Positions 1 to 7,514 of a DNA stretch of 64,000 nucleotides are shown here, one piece after another. The stretch spans positions 248,001-312,000 of the forward strand of contig CAYSQJ010000001.1 in the NCBI GenBank assembly GCA_964433345.1. Direction: 5' to 3'. The position numbers and the translations under genes are program-made. Numbering within the stretch: position 1 is the first letter of the stretch; the number at the start of each line of letters is the position of its first letter. The notes under the pieces were generated by a model, which did not search any database, had not been told where the DNA came from, and worked only from the letters and a program-made list of their open reading frames with translations. The DNA comes from Ga0077527 sp964433345. Lineage in GTDB: Bacteria > Pseudomonadota > Gammaproteobacteria > Burkholderiales > SG8-41.

Positions 1-1
1 A

Positions 2-253
2 CGGCTGTTGCCCGGCGAGCGCGGACCGGCCGCGCAATTCATGTATCAGGACATCAAGGGCCAGCGCCTGACCCTGTACGTGCGCGCCGGCGGCGACACT
101 CGCGCGCAGACGGCTTTCCGTTTCGCGCAGGAAAACGGCGTCAGTGTTTTCTACTGGCTCGACGGTCGTCTCGGTTATGCCTTGTCCGGGGAAACAGGGC
201 GCGAGGAACTGCTGCGCGTGGCTGACGCCGTGTACCGGCAGCTCAATCCCTGA
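2..253 (+). CDS. Anti-sigma factor-like protein, C-terminal fragment
   Basis: The frame is already open at the first base, so the gene begins upstream of the window and only its C-terminal 83 or so residues are visible. The segment reads FMYQDIKGQRLTLYVR, then FYWLDGRLGYALSGETGREE and a helical end (LLRVADAVYRQLNP). This resembles the periplasmic C-terminal domain of betaproteobacterial ECF anti-sigma factors, which sit in the inner membrane and sequester a sigma factor until a stress signal arrives. The N-terminal zinc/sigma-binding part and the membrane segment are outside the window, so the assignment rests only on the tail. No terminator is obvious after the stop. Confidence 0.6.
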   Translation, partial: RLLPGERGPAAQFMYQDIKGQRLTLYVRAGGDTRAQTAFRFAQENGVSVFYWLDGRLGYALSGETGREELLRVADAVYRQLNP

Positions 254-486
254 GTCGTTGCGACATGCAGCCTTGATTGACAAGGGCGCCGGCTGCGCTC
301 ATTCAGAACAGTTATATAACTATTTGATTATAAAGGGATTTTTGTTTTCCGTCCCGGTGACAGCATTGGCACAACAGTGGTGGCGGAAAGCATGTGCGGA
401 TCGGGATCCGGCGGGTACCTGCACCAAAGGTGATGCGGAAAATGAAGACCCGGAGCTGAGGACTGGAAAGCGGGGACTAAAGTAAA

Positions 487-535
487 GCGGAGATCAAGAA
501 AACGCGGAGACCAAAAAAACGCTGAGACCAAAAGC
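487..535. repeat. Imperfect 17-base tandem repeat, about three units
   Basis: The units are GCGGAGATCAAGAAAAC (487-503), GCGGAGACCAAAAAAAC (504-520) and a shortened GCTGAGACCAAAAGC (521-535). The array lies just beyond the terminator hairpin of the small lysine-rich gene. It may be a slippage product or decayed coding sequence. No function can be inferred. Confidence 0.7.
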
Positions 536-561
536 GAAGGCCGGGAGTTACCCGGCCTTCG
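536..561 (-). terminator. Hairpin terminator of the lysine-rich peptide gene
   Basis: An uninterrupted stem of GAAGGCCGGG against CCCGGCCTTC surrounds a five-base loop. It is 14 bases beyond the stop of the small minus-strand gene, and on that strand it is followed by GCTTTTGG, a weak T-tract. It is placed as expected for an intrinsic terminator. Confidence 0.65.
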
Positions 562-575
562 CAACTACTTACTAT

Positions 576-650
576 CTACTTCTTTTTCTTGGCTACTTTC
601 TTCTTGGCTACTTTCTTCTTGGCTTTCGCCTTTTTCTTCGCTGCCATCAT
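576..650 (-). CDS. Very small lysine-rich (histone H1-like) protein
   Basis: A 24-residue frame starts MMAAKKKAKAKKK, continues with two VAKKK units, and ends in lysines before TAG. About two thirds of the residues are lysine and the rest are Ala, Val and Met. A good ribosome-binding site (AAGGAG) lies a few bases before the ATG. A promoter-like element lies at 758-787 and a hairpin terminator follows, so it looks like a complete monocistronic gene. The composition matches the basic tails of bacterial H1-like and SWIB-associated proteins, which bind nucleic acid through charge; that role here is inferred. The AAKKK pattern resembles the first residues of the SWIB protein at 44691. It could also be a decayed remnant of a longer H1-like gene. 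ATG at 647 is an alternative start. Confidence 0.6.
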   Translation of the reverse strand: MMAAKKKAKAKKKVAKKKVAKKKK

Positions 651-757
651 CGTCTCCTTAAAAGTTAACTTAGGCATCGTCTGAATGCGGCTTAAGTTCC
701 GCACTACCAGCACACGATCATCGCAAAAAAATTACGGGAACCGTGTTCGGTGCGCCA

Positions 758-787
758 ATTCTATGCTATGGCGAAAAAAAAATGCAA
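758..787 (-). promoter_or_regulatory. Sigma-70-like promoter of the lysine-rich peptide
   Basis: On the minus strand a -35 box TTGCAT (787-782) and a -10 box TAGAAT (763-758) are separated by 18 bases that include a run of T. The predicted start lies near 751, giving a leader of about 100 bases before the ATG at 650. Confidence 0.5.
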
Positions 788-889
788 CACCTTTGTCAAG
801 TTTATTTGATCAAGCAATTGCGTTTGTGGATTTGCGGCAACACCTGGATGCGGCGCTGCAACCGTCCGTTGCGGGCGGTTTTGACAATG

Positions 890-2137
890 TCATTCCGGCA
901 AACGATGTTCGTTCTCAAAGAGTGCGGCGACGTTTTCGCGATCACGCACGACATGCATCTGCCGTCCGTCGACCATGATTTCGGCGGCACGTGGCCGGGT
1001 GTTGTAGTTGGAGGACATGCTCATGCCGTAGGCGCCGGCGGACGCGATGGCGAGCACTTCGCCCGGGGCGGCGGCGATCCTGCGATCCCGGGCGAGGAAG
1101 TCGCCGCTTTCGCAGACCGGGCCGACGATGTCGTAAGAGCGGTCGCCGGCGGCGCCTTCGCGCAACGGCAGCACTTCGTGCCAGGCTTCGTATAGAGCAG
1201 GGCGCATCAGGTCGTTCATTGCGGCATCGACGATGGCGAAACTCCTGTCCTGTCCCGGTTTGAGGTAAAGCACGGTAGAGAGCAAGACCCCGGCGTTTCC
1301 GGTGAGCAGGCGGCCCGGCTCGAACAGCAGTTTCTGCGGACGGTCACCCAGCGCGGCAATCAGCGCCTGCGCGTACTCGGCCACCGCCGGCGGTGTTTCG
1401 TCGCGGTAGCGGATGCCCAGTCCGCCGCCGAGATCGAGATGGCGAATGGCAATGCCCTCGCGCTCCAGCGCATCGACCAGCGCCAGCACGCGCTCCAGCG
1501 CGGCGATGAAGGGGGCGACCTCGGTGAGCTGCGAACCGATGTGGCAGTCGACGCCCTCGATGTGCAGATGCGGCAGTTCCGCGGCGCGGCGGTAGGTTGC
1601 CAGCGCCTCGTCGTAAGCGACGCCGAACTTGTTTTCCTTGAGTCCGGTGGCGATGTAAGGATGTGTTTTGGCATCGACGTCCGGGTTCACCCGCAGGCTG
1701 ACCGGGGCGAGCTGTCCGAGTTCGCCGGCGACGCGGTTGAGCAGTTCCAGTTCGGCTGCCGACTCGACGTTGAAGCAGAGGATGCCGGCCTGCAGCGCCT
1801 GGCGCATTTCGGCGGCAGTCTTGCCGACGCCGGAAAACACCACCTTGCGCGGATCGCCACCGGCCGCGATGACCCGTGCCAGTTCGCCGCCGGACACGAT
1901 GTCGAAACCGCTGCCCAGGCGCGCGAATACATCGAGCACGCCGAGGTTGGGATTGGCTTTCACCGCGTAACAGAGCAGGTGTTCGCGCCCGGCGAAGGCG
2001 GCGTCGAATTCGCGCCAGGCGCGGGTCAGCGCGGCGCGGGAATAGACATAGCAGGGCGTGCCGTGTTCGGCGGCGATCCGGCTAAGCGGCACGTCTTCGG
2101 CATGCAGCTCGCCGTTGCGGTAACTGAATGCGCTCAT
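890..2137 (-). CDS. lysA: Diaminopimelate decarboxylase
   Basis: LysA is the PLP-dependent enzyme that decarboxylates meso-diaminopimelate to L-lysine in the cytoplasm, the last step of lysine synthesis. The 415-residue product has the expected fold-III architecture: a PLP-binding lysine in YAVKANPN (about residue 60), the glycine-rich phosphate-binding segments GVGKTA and GGGLGIRY, the motif EPGRLLTGNAG, and the CESGDFLARDR active-site segment contributed across the dimer. I chose the ATG at 2137 because the family begins there and because it overlaps the stop of lptM in an ATGA arrangement. A longer in-frame extension upstream would run through lptM and is not credible. It is probably co-transcribed with lptM. 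Length is typical of the family. Confidence 0.97.
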   Translation of the reverse strand: MSAFSYRNGELHAEDVPLSRIAAEHGTPCYVYSRAALTRAWREFDAAFAGREHLLCYAVKANPNLGVLDVFARLGSGFDIVSGGELARVIAAGGDPRKVVFSGVGKTAAEMRQALQAGILCFNVESAAELELLNRVAGELGQLAPVSLRVNPDVDAKTHPYIATGLKENKFGVAYDEALATYRRAAELPHLHIEGVDCHIGSQLTEVAPFIAALERVLALVDALEREGIAIRHLDLGGGLGIRYRDETPPAVAEYAQALIAALGDRPQKLLFEPGRLLTGNAGVLLSTVLYLKPGQDRSFAIVDAAMNDLMRPALYEAWHEVLPLREGAAGDRSYDIVGPVCESGDFLARDRRIAAAPGEVLAIASAGAYGMSMSSNYNTRPRAAEIMVDGRQMHVVRDRENVAALFENEHRLPE

Positions 2138-2295
2138 GGCTGGCCTGCCGGATTGGCGGCGGGCGCAGGCTGCGGCGCGGGTTTTGCCGGCGCGGGCTTG
2201 TCCTTGGGCAGGTAGAGCGGTCCCTTGTAGCCGCAACCCGCAGACAGGATCAGGCACAGGGCGAGTAGGGGGAGGCTGAACGACGTCGGACGCAC
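2134..2295 (-). CDS. lptM: LPS translocon maturation lipoprotein LptM (YifL-like)
   Basis: This 53-residue lipoprotein begins with GTG. It has a short signal peptide ending in the lipobox LSAGC, followed by the family signature GYKGPLYLP after the modified cysteine and a Pro/Ala/Lys-rich tail. In E. coli, LptM assists maturation of the LptD/LptE outer-membrane LPS translocon. The position immediately upstream of lysA with an ATGA overlap is the conserved arrangement in proteobacteria and supports the call. An ATT lies two codons upstream, but GTG at 2295 is the first usual start codon. The gene is short and easily missed by automatic gene finding. Confidence 0.85.
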   Translation of the reverse strand: MRPTSFSLPLLALCLILSAGCGYKGPLYLPKDKPAPAKPAPQPAPAANPAGQP

Positions 2296-2323
2296 TGGAA
2301 TGCTCGCGCGAAAAGTGGCGGGC

Positions 2324-2332
2324 AGTGTAGCA
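2324..2332 (-). promoter_or_regulatory. Extended -10 promoter candidate for lptM-lysA
   Basis: On the minus strand the sequence TGCTACACT provides an extended -10 element about 30 bases upstream of the GTG start of lptM. No good -35 box is visible at 17-18 bases. It would give lptM-lysA a start independent of the long minus-strand block upstream. Confidence 0.4.
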
Positions 2333-2355
2333 CAGCGCCTGCTTCGAACTGCCGG

Positions 2356-3060
2356 TCAGGGCAGCAGGTAGCGATGCGCCTCGCGCCGCAGCGCCGCGCG
2401 GCGTTCGCGATGATCCGGCACCAGTGTTGCGACGGTCTGCCAGAAAGCCAGCGAATGATTCATCTGCCGCAGGTGTGCGACCTCATGGGCGGCGACATAG
2501 TCGATCCAGGCGTCGGGCACCTGGATCAGGCGCCAGTTCATGCGAATGCGGCCAATGGCATGGCAGCTGCCCCAGCGCGTGCGCGCATTCGACAGCCGCA
2601 CGGCAGGTTCCGGCAGGCCGAGTTGCGTGCTGTAGGCATGGCAGCGCAGGGTGAAGTGCGCCAGCGCGCGCTGTTTCAGCCAGCGCCGGACCGCGGACTC
2701 GATGGCTGCGCTATCCAGCGCCGCGTTGACCAGCAGCCGGTCTCCTGCAAGATGCGGCTCGGCGATGCCGGGGCAGGTCGCCAGCGTCCGTGGCGTCCCC
2801 TGCAGCATGATCTGTTCGCCGGCGACCCACAGCCGGGGTGCCGGCTTTTTGCGTTCCCAGTCGCCGACCTTCTGGATGACCCAGGCTGCGTGTTGCCGCA
2901 GCAGGTCATCGATGGCCCGCTGCGGAGCGCGCAGCGGCGCCGCCACGCGCAGGCCGCGGTCGTCGATCAGCAGCGCAATGGTGCGCCGGCGCGGCGATCG
3001 CTGCAGCCGGTAGGCGATGCGGCTGCCCGCGAGTTCGATCGCCTGTTCGGCGGAGGGCAT
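2356..3060 (-). CDS. YgjP-like zinc metallopeptidase domain protein (M48/DUF45)
   Basis: The 234-residue protein matches the YgjP/DUF45 family. It has an N-terminal beta-rich part, the conserved LSNARTRWGSC segment, and a C-terminal zinc site AAHEVAHLRQMNHS with the HExxH pair and a downstream histidine. Family members resemble SprT/WSS1-type metalloproteases, but physiological substrates are mostly unknown. The ATG at 3060 is preferred because it lies just after the plsC stop at 3071 and begins the conserved domain; longer frames overlap plsC. It is the last gene of the glyQ-glyS-gmhB-plsC run, a common betaproteobacterial neighbourhood. Cytoplasmic; no signal peptide is seen. Confidence 0.85.
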   Translation of the reverse strand: MPSAEQAIELAGSRIAYRLQRSPRRRTIALLIDDRGLRVAAPLRAPQRAIDDLLRQHAAWVIQKVGDWERKKPAPRLWVAGEQIMLQGTPRTLATCPGIAEPHLAGDRLLVNAALDSAAIESAVRRWLKQRALAHFTLRCHAYSTQLGLPEPAVRLSNARTRWGSCHAIGRIRMNWRLIQVPDAWIDYVAAHEVAHLRQMNHSLAFWQTVATLVPDHRERRAALRREAHRYLLP

Positions 3061-3070
3061 GGTCGAACGC

Positions 3071-3790
3071 TCAGCGCGCATCGAGCTGCAGCATTTCGTC
3101 TTCGATCCAATGTTCGACGCGGGCTGACAGCGTTTCCGCATCGAGGCCTTCCGGGCTGATCGGCGGACCGACGCTGACGGTGACCAGTCCCGGGTGTTTG
3201 AGGAAGGCGTTGCGTCCCCAGCAGCGGCCGGCGTTATGCGCCACAGGCAGCACCGCGGTGCCGGTCTGCACGGCGAGCCTTGCGCCGCCCGGGCGGTACT
3301 TGCCGCGGGCGCCGGGTGGAATGCGCGTGCCCTCCGGGAAAATGACGATCGAGAAACCGGCATCCAGCCGCTGCTGTCCCTGCTCGATCAGCTGTTGCAG
3401 TGCCTCGCGGCGCAGGCTGCGGTCGATCGCGATCGGTGACAGCATGGCCAGTCCCCAGCCGAAGAAGGGCACGCGCAGCAGTTCCTTCTTCAACACCCAC
3501 ACCTGCGGCGGAAAAATCAGCTGGAAGGCCAGTGTTTCCCAGGCCGACTGGTGTTTGGACAGGATGACGCAGGGTTTCTGCGGAATGTTTTCGGCGCCGA
3601 TGACCCGGTAGCGGATGCCGCAGATGGTGCGCGCTGACCAGATGATGCAGCGGGTCCATGCGGTGATGATGCGGTACCGCGTCAGCGGCGGCAGCGGGAA
3701 GGTCAGCAGCGCGATGGCTGCGAATACCGGGGTGATGAGGATCAGGATGGCCGCGAAGACGGTGGAACGCAGCGCGGTCAGCAGGATCAT
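3071..3790 (-). CDS. plsC: 1-acyl-sn-glycerol-3-phosphate acyltransferase
   Basis: PlsC transfers a second acyl chain to lysophosphatidic acid to make phosphatidic acid at the inner membrane. The 239-residue product has a hydrophobic N-terminus (about residues 8-32), acyltransferase motif I as SKHQSAWET (His80), motif II around AIDRSLRREAL and motif III FPEGTR. Motif I is normally HX4D; here the acidic residue is Glu85 (H-Q-S-A-W-E), a conservative substitution. The ATG at 3790 overlaps the gmhB stop (ATGA), so translation is probably coupled. Related lysophospholipid or ornithine-lipid acyltransferases share this fold, but the neighbourhood and length fit PlsC. Confidence 0.92.
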   Translation of the reverse strand: MILLTALRSTVFAAILILITPVFAAIALLTFPLPPLTRYRIITAWTRCIIWSARTICGIRYRVIGAENIPQKPCVILSKHQSAWETLAFQLIFPPQVWVLKKELLRVPFFGWGLAMLSPIAIDRSLRREALQQLIEQGQQRLDAGFSIVIFPEGTRIPPGARGKYRPGGARLAVQTGTAVLPVAHNAGRCWGRNAFLKHPGLVTVSVGPPISPEGLDAETLSARVEHWIEDEMLQLDAR

Positions 3791-4320
3791 TGCAGCAGGC
3801 TGTGCACGGCCGCGGCCAGGTCGTCGTGGACGACCGTGCCTTCGGGAAGGTTTCCGTCCTTGCGCGTCTTTTTGCCCTTGCCGGTCAGCACCAGCACCGG
3901 CTGGGCACTGACCGCGGTGGCGGCCTGAAGGTCGCGCAGCGAATCGCCGATGAAGGGCACGCCGTCGAGGCTGACGCCGAAGCGCCGCGAGATTTCCTCG
4001 AGCAGCCCCGGCTTCGGCTTGCGGCAGCTGCAGCCGGCATCCTGTGCGTGCGGGCAATAGAAAATGCCGTCAATCCGTCCGCCGAGGGCGCCCAGCGCGC
4101 GGTGCATCTTGTCGTGGATAGCGTTCAGCGTCGCCATTTCGAACAGGCCGCGGCCGACCCCGGACTGGTTGGTGGCGACCAGCACCCGGTAACCGGCCTG
4201 GTTGAGCAGCGCAATCGCCTCGAGGCTGCCGGGGATCGGTTTCCACTCGTCCGGGCTCTTGATGTAAGCCGCGCTGTCGTGGTTGATCACGCCGTCGCGG
4301 TCGAGGATGACGAGTTTCAT
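3787..4320 (-). CDS. gmhB: D-glycero-beta-D-manno-heptose 1,7-bisphosphate 7-phosphatase
   Basis: This 177-residue HAD-superfamily phosphatase removes the 7-phosphate in the synthesis of ADP-heptose for the LPS inner core. Features are the nucleophile motif LDRDGV (Asp7/Asp9), the motif II threonine in VATNQSGV, a zinc-binding cysteine/histidine cluster in CPHAQDAGCSCRKPKPG, and the final FIGDSLRDL aspartates. These separate GmhB from generic HAD enzymes. It overlaps plsC by four bases and follows glyS by about 36 bases, consistent with one transcript. Confidence 0.95.
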   Translation of the reverse strand: MKLVILDRDGVINHDSAAYIKSPDEWKPIPGSLEAIALLNQAGYRVLVATNQSGVGRGLFEMATLNAIHDKMHRALGALGGRIDGIFYCPHAQDAGCSCRKPKPGLLEEISRRFGVSLDGVPFIGDSLRDLQAATAVSAQPVLVLTGKGKKTRKDGNLPEGTVVHDDLAAAVHSLLQ

Positions 4321-4356
4321 TGCTTAGTGAGGGGGCAGGAGTGAGGAGTGAGGGCT

Positions 4357-6495
4357 TTATGCCGCGAGTTTTGCGATATCAGCGATGCGGTTCATCTCGC
4401 GCTGCAGGTCGGCAAGCAGCGCCATGCGGTTGCGGCGCAGTGCGGCATCCTCGGCCATTACCATTACGCCGTCGAAAAAGGCATCGACCGGCGCCTTCAG
4501 CACCGCGAAGGTTTTCAGATAACCGGTGTAGTCGCCGCGCTCGAACAGCGGCGTGGCGGTGGCCGACGCGTTTTTCAGGGCGTCGAACAGGGCGCGCTCC
4601 GCCGGCTCCTGCAGCAGCTTCGGGTCGGTATCCTGCCCCGCGTCGCCCTTGCCCTCGGCCTGACGCAGGATGTTGGCGACCCGCTTGTTGGCGGCTGCAA
4701 GGCTCGCTGATTCGGGCAGCGCGGCAAATGCGCGCACGGCGGCGAGTTGCAGCGGGATTTTGTGCACGACGACCGGACGCAGGCCCAGCACCGCGTCGAT
4801 CTGCTGGGTGCTGTAGCCCTGTTCGGTGAAATAGCCGCGCATGCGTTCGAACACGAAGTTTTCGAGATCGGCGCGCGCGTCCGCGAGCTTCAGCTCCTTC
4901 GCGAACACCGAGAACGCGTCGTTAACCAGAGCGTCGAGTTTCAGCGGCAGGTCGCGTTCGACCAGCAGCCGGATCACCCCCAGCGCATGGCGGCGCAATG
5001 CGAAGGGATCGCGGTCTCCCGTCGGCAGTTGCCCGATGCCGAACAGTCCGGCCAGGGTTTCCAGCTTGTCGGCGAGCGCGACGGCGCAGGACACCGGATG
5101 TTCGGGCAGGCGGTCGCCGGCGAAACGCGGCTGATAGTGCTCGGCGATCGCGTCGGCTACAGCCGCCGGTTCGCCGTCGTGCTGCGCGTAGTAACGGCCC
5201 ATGATGCCCTGCAATTCAGGGAATTCGCCGACCATGCCGGTGACGAGGTCGGCCTTGGCCAGCCAGGCGGCGCGCTCGGCCTGGGCTGCATCGACCTGCA
5301 GCAGGCGGGCGATTTTCCCGGCCAGCAATTGCACGCGCGCCACACGCTCAAGCTGGGTGCCCAGCTTGTTGTGATAGACCACCTTGCCCAGGCGCGGCAC
5401 CCGCGTTTCCAGCCGTTCCCTGCGGTCCTGGTTGTAGAAGAAACGTGCATCCTCCAGTCGCGGCCGCACCACGCGCTGGTTGCCGCTGACGATGTTGACC
5501 GGATCGGCGACCTGCATGTTGCTGACGATCAGGAAGCGATGGGTCAGCTTGCCTGTGGCGTCGAACAGCGGGAAGTATTTCTGGTTGGTGCGCATGGTCA
5601 GGATCAGGCATTCCTGCGGCACTTCGAGGAAAGCCGGATCGAATTCCGCGACATACACTACGGGCCATTCGACCAGCGCAGTGACTTCGTCGAGCAGGCC
5701 GGCATAGTCGCCCGGGTTTTCGCCGAGGCTCGCGCCGAGTTCGCCGGCCTTTGCACTGAGTTGGTCATCGATCAGCTTGCGACGCGCGTCGAAGGACGCC
5801 ACCACCTTGCCGGAGTCCCTCAGCCGGGACTCGTAGTCGCCCGCGCTTTTCAGCTCGATGTTGGTTTCACCGAGGAAGCGGTGGCCGTGGGTGAGGCGAC
5901 CGGCCTTCAGGCCCAGCGCGCTGACGTCGATGACGTCCTCGCCATGCAGCGCCACCAGGCCATGTGCCGGACGCACGAACTTCACCGTGCTGAGGCCGTC
6001 GGGCAGCTGGTAGCTCATTACCTTGGGAATCGGCAGCTTTTCGAGGGCTTCCGCGAGCGATTCTTCCAGCGCCCGCGCCAGCGGCTGGCCGAGGGCCAGC
6101 GTCTGCAGGTAAACGAATTCGGCCTTGCCGTCCTTCCTGATGACGAAGGCGTCGGCGCCGTCACGGCCGTCCGGGAACAGTTTCGCCAATGCGGCGCGGC
6201 CGCTGGCCGCAAGTTTCTTTTCCAGCGCCGGGCCTGCCTTGCCGTCGGGGCCGCGCGCCACTGCCAGCGGCATCAGCTTTTCCTCGACCGGCCGGTCTGT
6301 GCCCTTGTCGAGCACTGCCGCGAACAACACGGCCAGGCGTCGTGGCGTGGCATAAACAGTGCAATCGTCTTTGTCGAGCAGTCCGCGCTGTTTGAGTCCT
6401 GCGGCAATGCCGGCTGCAAAGGCTTCACCGAGCTTTTTCAGCGCCTTCGGCGGCAGTTCTTCGGTGTAGAGCTCGACCAGCAGCGGCTTGCTCAT
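4357..6495 (-). CDS. glyS: Glycyl-tRNA synthetase beta subunit
   Basis: GlyS is the beta subunit of the alpha2beta2 glycyl-tRNA synthetase found in most proteobacteria; it binds tRNA(Gly), while the alpha subunit holds the aminoacylation site. The 712-residue protein starts MSKPLLVELYTEELPP, which is diagnostic, contains the conserved HRFLGETNIELK, HPVSCAVALADKLETL and NQRVVRPRLEDARFFY regions, and ends in the anticodon-binding helices (RNRMALLADLQREMNRIAD). The length is normal. Its ATG overlaps the glyQ stop (ATGA), giving coupled synthesis of the two subunits. Confidence 0.98.
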   Translation of the reverse strand: MSKPLLVELYTEELPPKALKKLGEAFAAGIAAGLKQRGLLDKDDCTVYATPRRLAVLFAAVLDKGTDRPVEEKLMPLAVARGPDGKAGPALEKKLAASGRAALAKLFPDGRDGADAFVIRKDGKAEFVYLQTLALGQPLARALEESLAEALEKLPIPKVMSYQLPDGLSTVKFVRPAHGLVALHGEDVIDVSALGLKAGRLTHGHRFLGETNIELKSAGDYESRLRDSGKVVASFDARRKLIDDQLSAKAGELGASLGENPGDYAGLLDEVTALVEWPVVYVAEFDPAFLEVPQECLILTMRTNQKYFPLFDATGKLTHRFLIVSNMQVADPVNIVSGNQRVVRPRLEDARFFYNQDRRERLETRVPRLGKVVYHNKLGTQLERVARVQLLAGKIARLLQVDAAQAERAAWLAKADLVTGMVGEFPELQGIMGRYYAQHDGEPAAVADAIAEHYQPRFAGDRLPEHPVSCAVALADKLETLAGLFGIGQLPTGDRDPFALRRHALGVIRLLVERDLPLKLDALVNDAFSVFAKELKLADARADLENFVFERMRGYFTEQGYSTQQIDAVLGLRPVVVHKIPLQLAAVRAFAALPESASLAAANKRVANILRQAEGKGDAGQDTDPKLLQEPAERALFDALKNASATATPLFERGDYTGYLKTFAVLKAPVDAFFDGVMVMAEDAALRRNRMALLADLQREMNRIADIAKLAA

Positions 6496-7436
6496 GCCTG
6501 CACTCCGGCACGCGCCGCCAGCACTTCATCGCGTTCCTCGGTGGGCAGGAAGGCCTGCAGCGCTTCGACGCTGGCGCGCTCGAAGCGCTGCGCCTTGCGC
6601 GAGGCGTAATAGGCCTGCGCCGCCAGCCTTGCCAGCGTGCGCACGCGCGCGATGTAGGCCGCGCGCTCGGTGACCGAAATCGCGCCGCGGGCATCCAGCA
6701 GGTTGAAGCTGTGCGAGCACTTCATCACCATCTCGTAGCCGGGCAGCGCCAGTCCGGCCTCGAACAGGCGTTTGGCTTCGGATTCGAACTGTCCGAACTG
6801 CTGCAGCAGCATCTCGACATTCGCCTGTTCGAAATTGAATGTCGACTGTTCGACTTCGTTCTGGAAATAGACATCGTGGTAACGGATGCCCGGCGCCCAC
6901 TCGAGGTCGAACACGCTTTCCTTCTGCTGCAGGTACATCGCCAGACGCTCGAGGCCGTAGGTGATTTCACCCATGATGGGCTTGCAGGCGATGCCGCCGA
7001 CTTCCTGGAAGTAGGTGAACTGGGTGACCTCCATGCCGTTCAGCCAGACTTCCCAGCCGAGGCCCCAGGCGCCCAGCGTCGGCGATTCCCAGTCATCCTC
7101 GACGAAGCGGATGTCGTGCTGGCGCGGATCGATGCCGATCTCGCGCAGCGAACCGAGGTAGAGCTCGAGGATGTCGGGGGGCGAGGGCTTCAGCACCACC
7201 TGGTACTGGTAGTAGTGCTGGAGCCGGTTCGGGTTTTCGCCGTAACGGCCGTCCTTGGGCCGGCGCGAGGGCTGCACGTAGGCGGCTTTCCACGGTTCCG
7301 GACCGATGGCGCGCAGGAAGGTCGCGGTGTGGAAAGTGCCGGCGCCGACTTCCATGTCGTAGGGTTGCAGCAGGGCACAGCCCTGGCGGTCCCAGTACTG
7401 GTTCAGCTTGAGGATGATTTGCTGGAAAGTGAGCAT
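6492..7436 (-). CDS. glyQ: Glycyl-tRNA synthetase alpha subunit
   Basis: GlyQ carries the class II catalytic core that activates glycine and charges tRNA(Gly). The 314-residue product begins MLTFQQIILKLNQYWDRQG and contains the family blocks DMEVGAGTFHTATFLRA, YVQPSRRPKDGRYGENPNR, and the GEITYGLERLAMYLQ motif 3 region. I use the ATG at 7436, where all family members start; a longer in-frame ATG adds an 18-residue unconserved extension. It is directly upstream of glyS with a four-base overlap. Confidence 0.98.
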   Translation of the reverse strand: MLTFQQIILKLNQYWDRQGCALLQPYDMEVGAGTFHTATFLRAIGPEPWKAAYVQPSRRPKDGRYGENPNRLQHYYQYQVVLKPSPPDILELYLGSLREIGIDPRQHDIRFVEDDWESPTLGAWGLGWEVWLNGMEVTQFTYFQEVGGIACKPIMGEITYGLERLAMYLQQKESVFDLEWAPGIRYHDVYFQNEVEQSTFNFEQANVEMLLQQFGQFESEAKRLFEAGLALPGYEMVMKCSHSFNLLDARGAISVTERAAYIARVRTLARLAAQAYYASRKAQRFERASVEALQAFLPTEERDEVLAARAGVQA

Positions 7437-7514
7437 CGGAGAGGCGCGAGTCAAGCGCCGGATTTTACAGGCTTTGTGGCACTGCGCCAAAGCCGCGCCA
7501 GAGGCAAAACGCGG

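Larger units (their letters stand above)
254..575. other. Gene-poor interval with repeats and a terminator
   Basis: There is no convincing gene in these 322 bases. The interval holds an AT-rich patch with a perfect palindrome GTTATATAAC at 311-320, three imperfect tandem copies of a 17-base unit at 487-535, and a strong hairpin at 536-561. The open frames that cross it show no family features. Confidence 0.6.

Noticed and set aside
860..882. Hairpin AACCGTCCG/CGGGCGGTT followed by TTTT as a terminator for lysA
   Set aside because: The T-run is on the wrong side for the minus-strand gene, and no plus-strand gene precedes it.
4747..6609. A 620-codon open frame on the plus strand opposite glyS and glyQ
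   Set aside because: It is an antisense shadow of two certain minus-strand genes in GC-rich DNA; the translation is rich in Arg, Gln and Val with no domain, and no ribosome site is seen.
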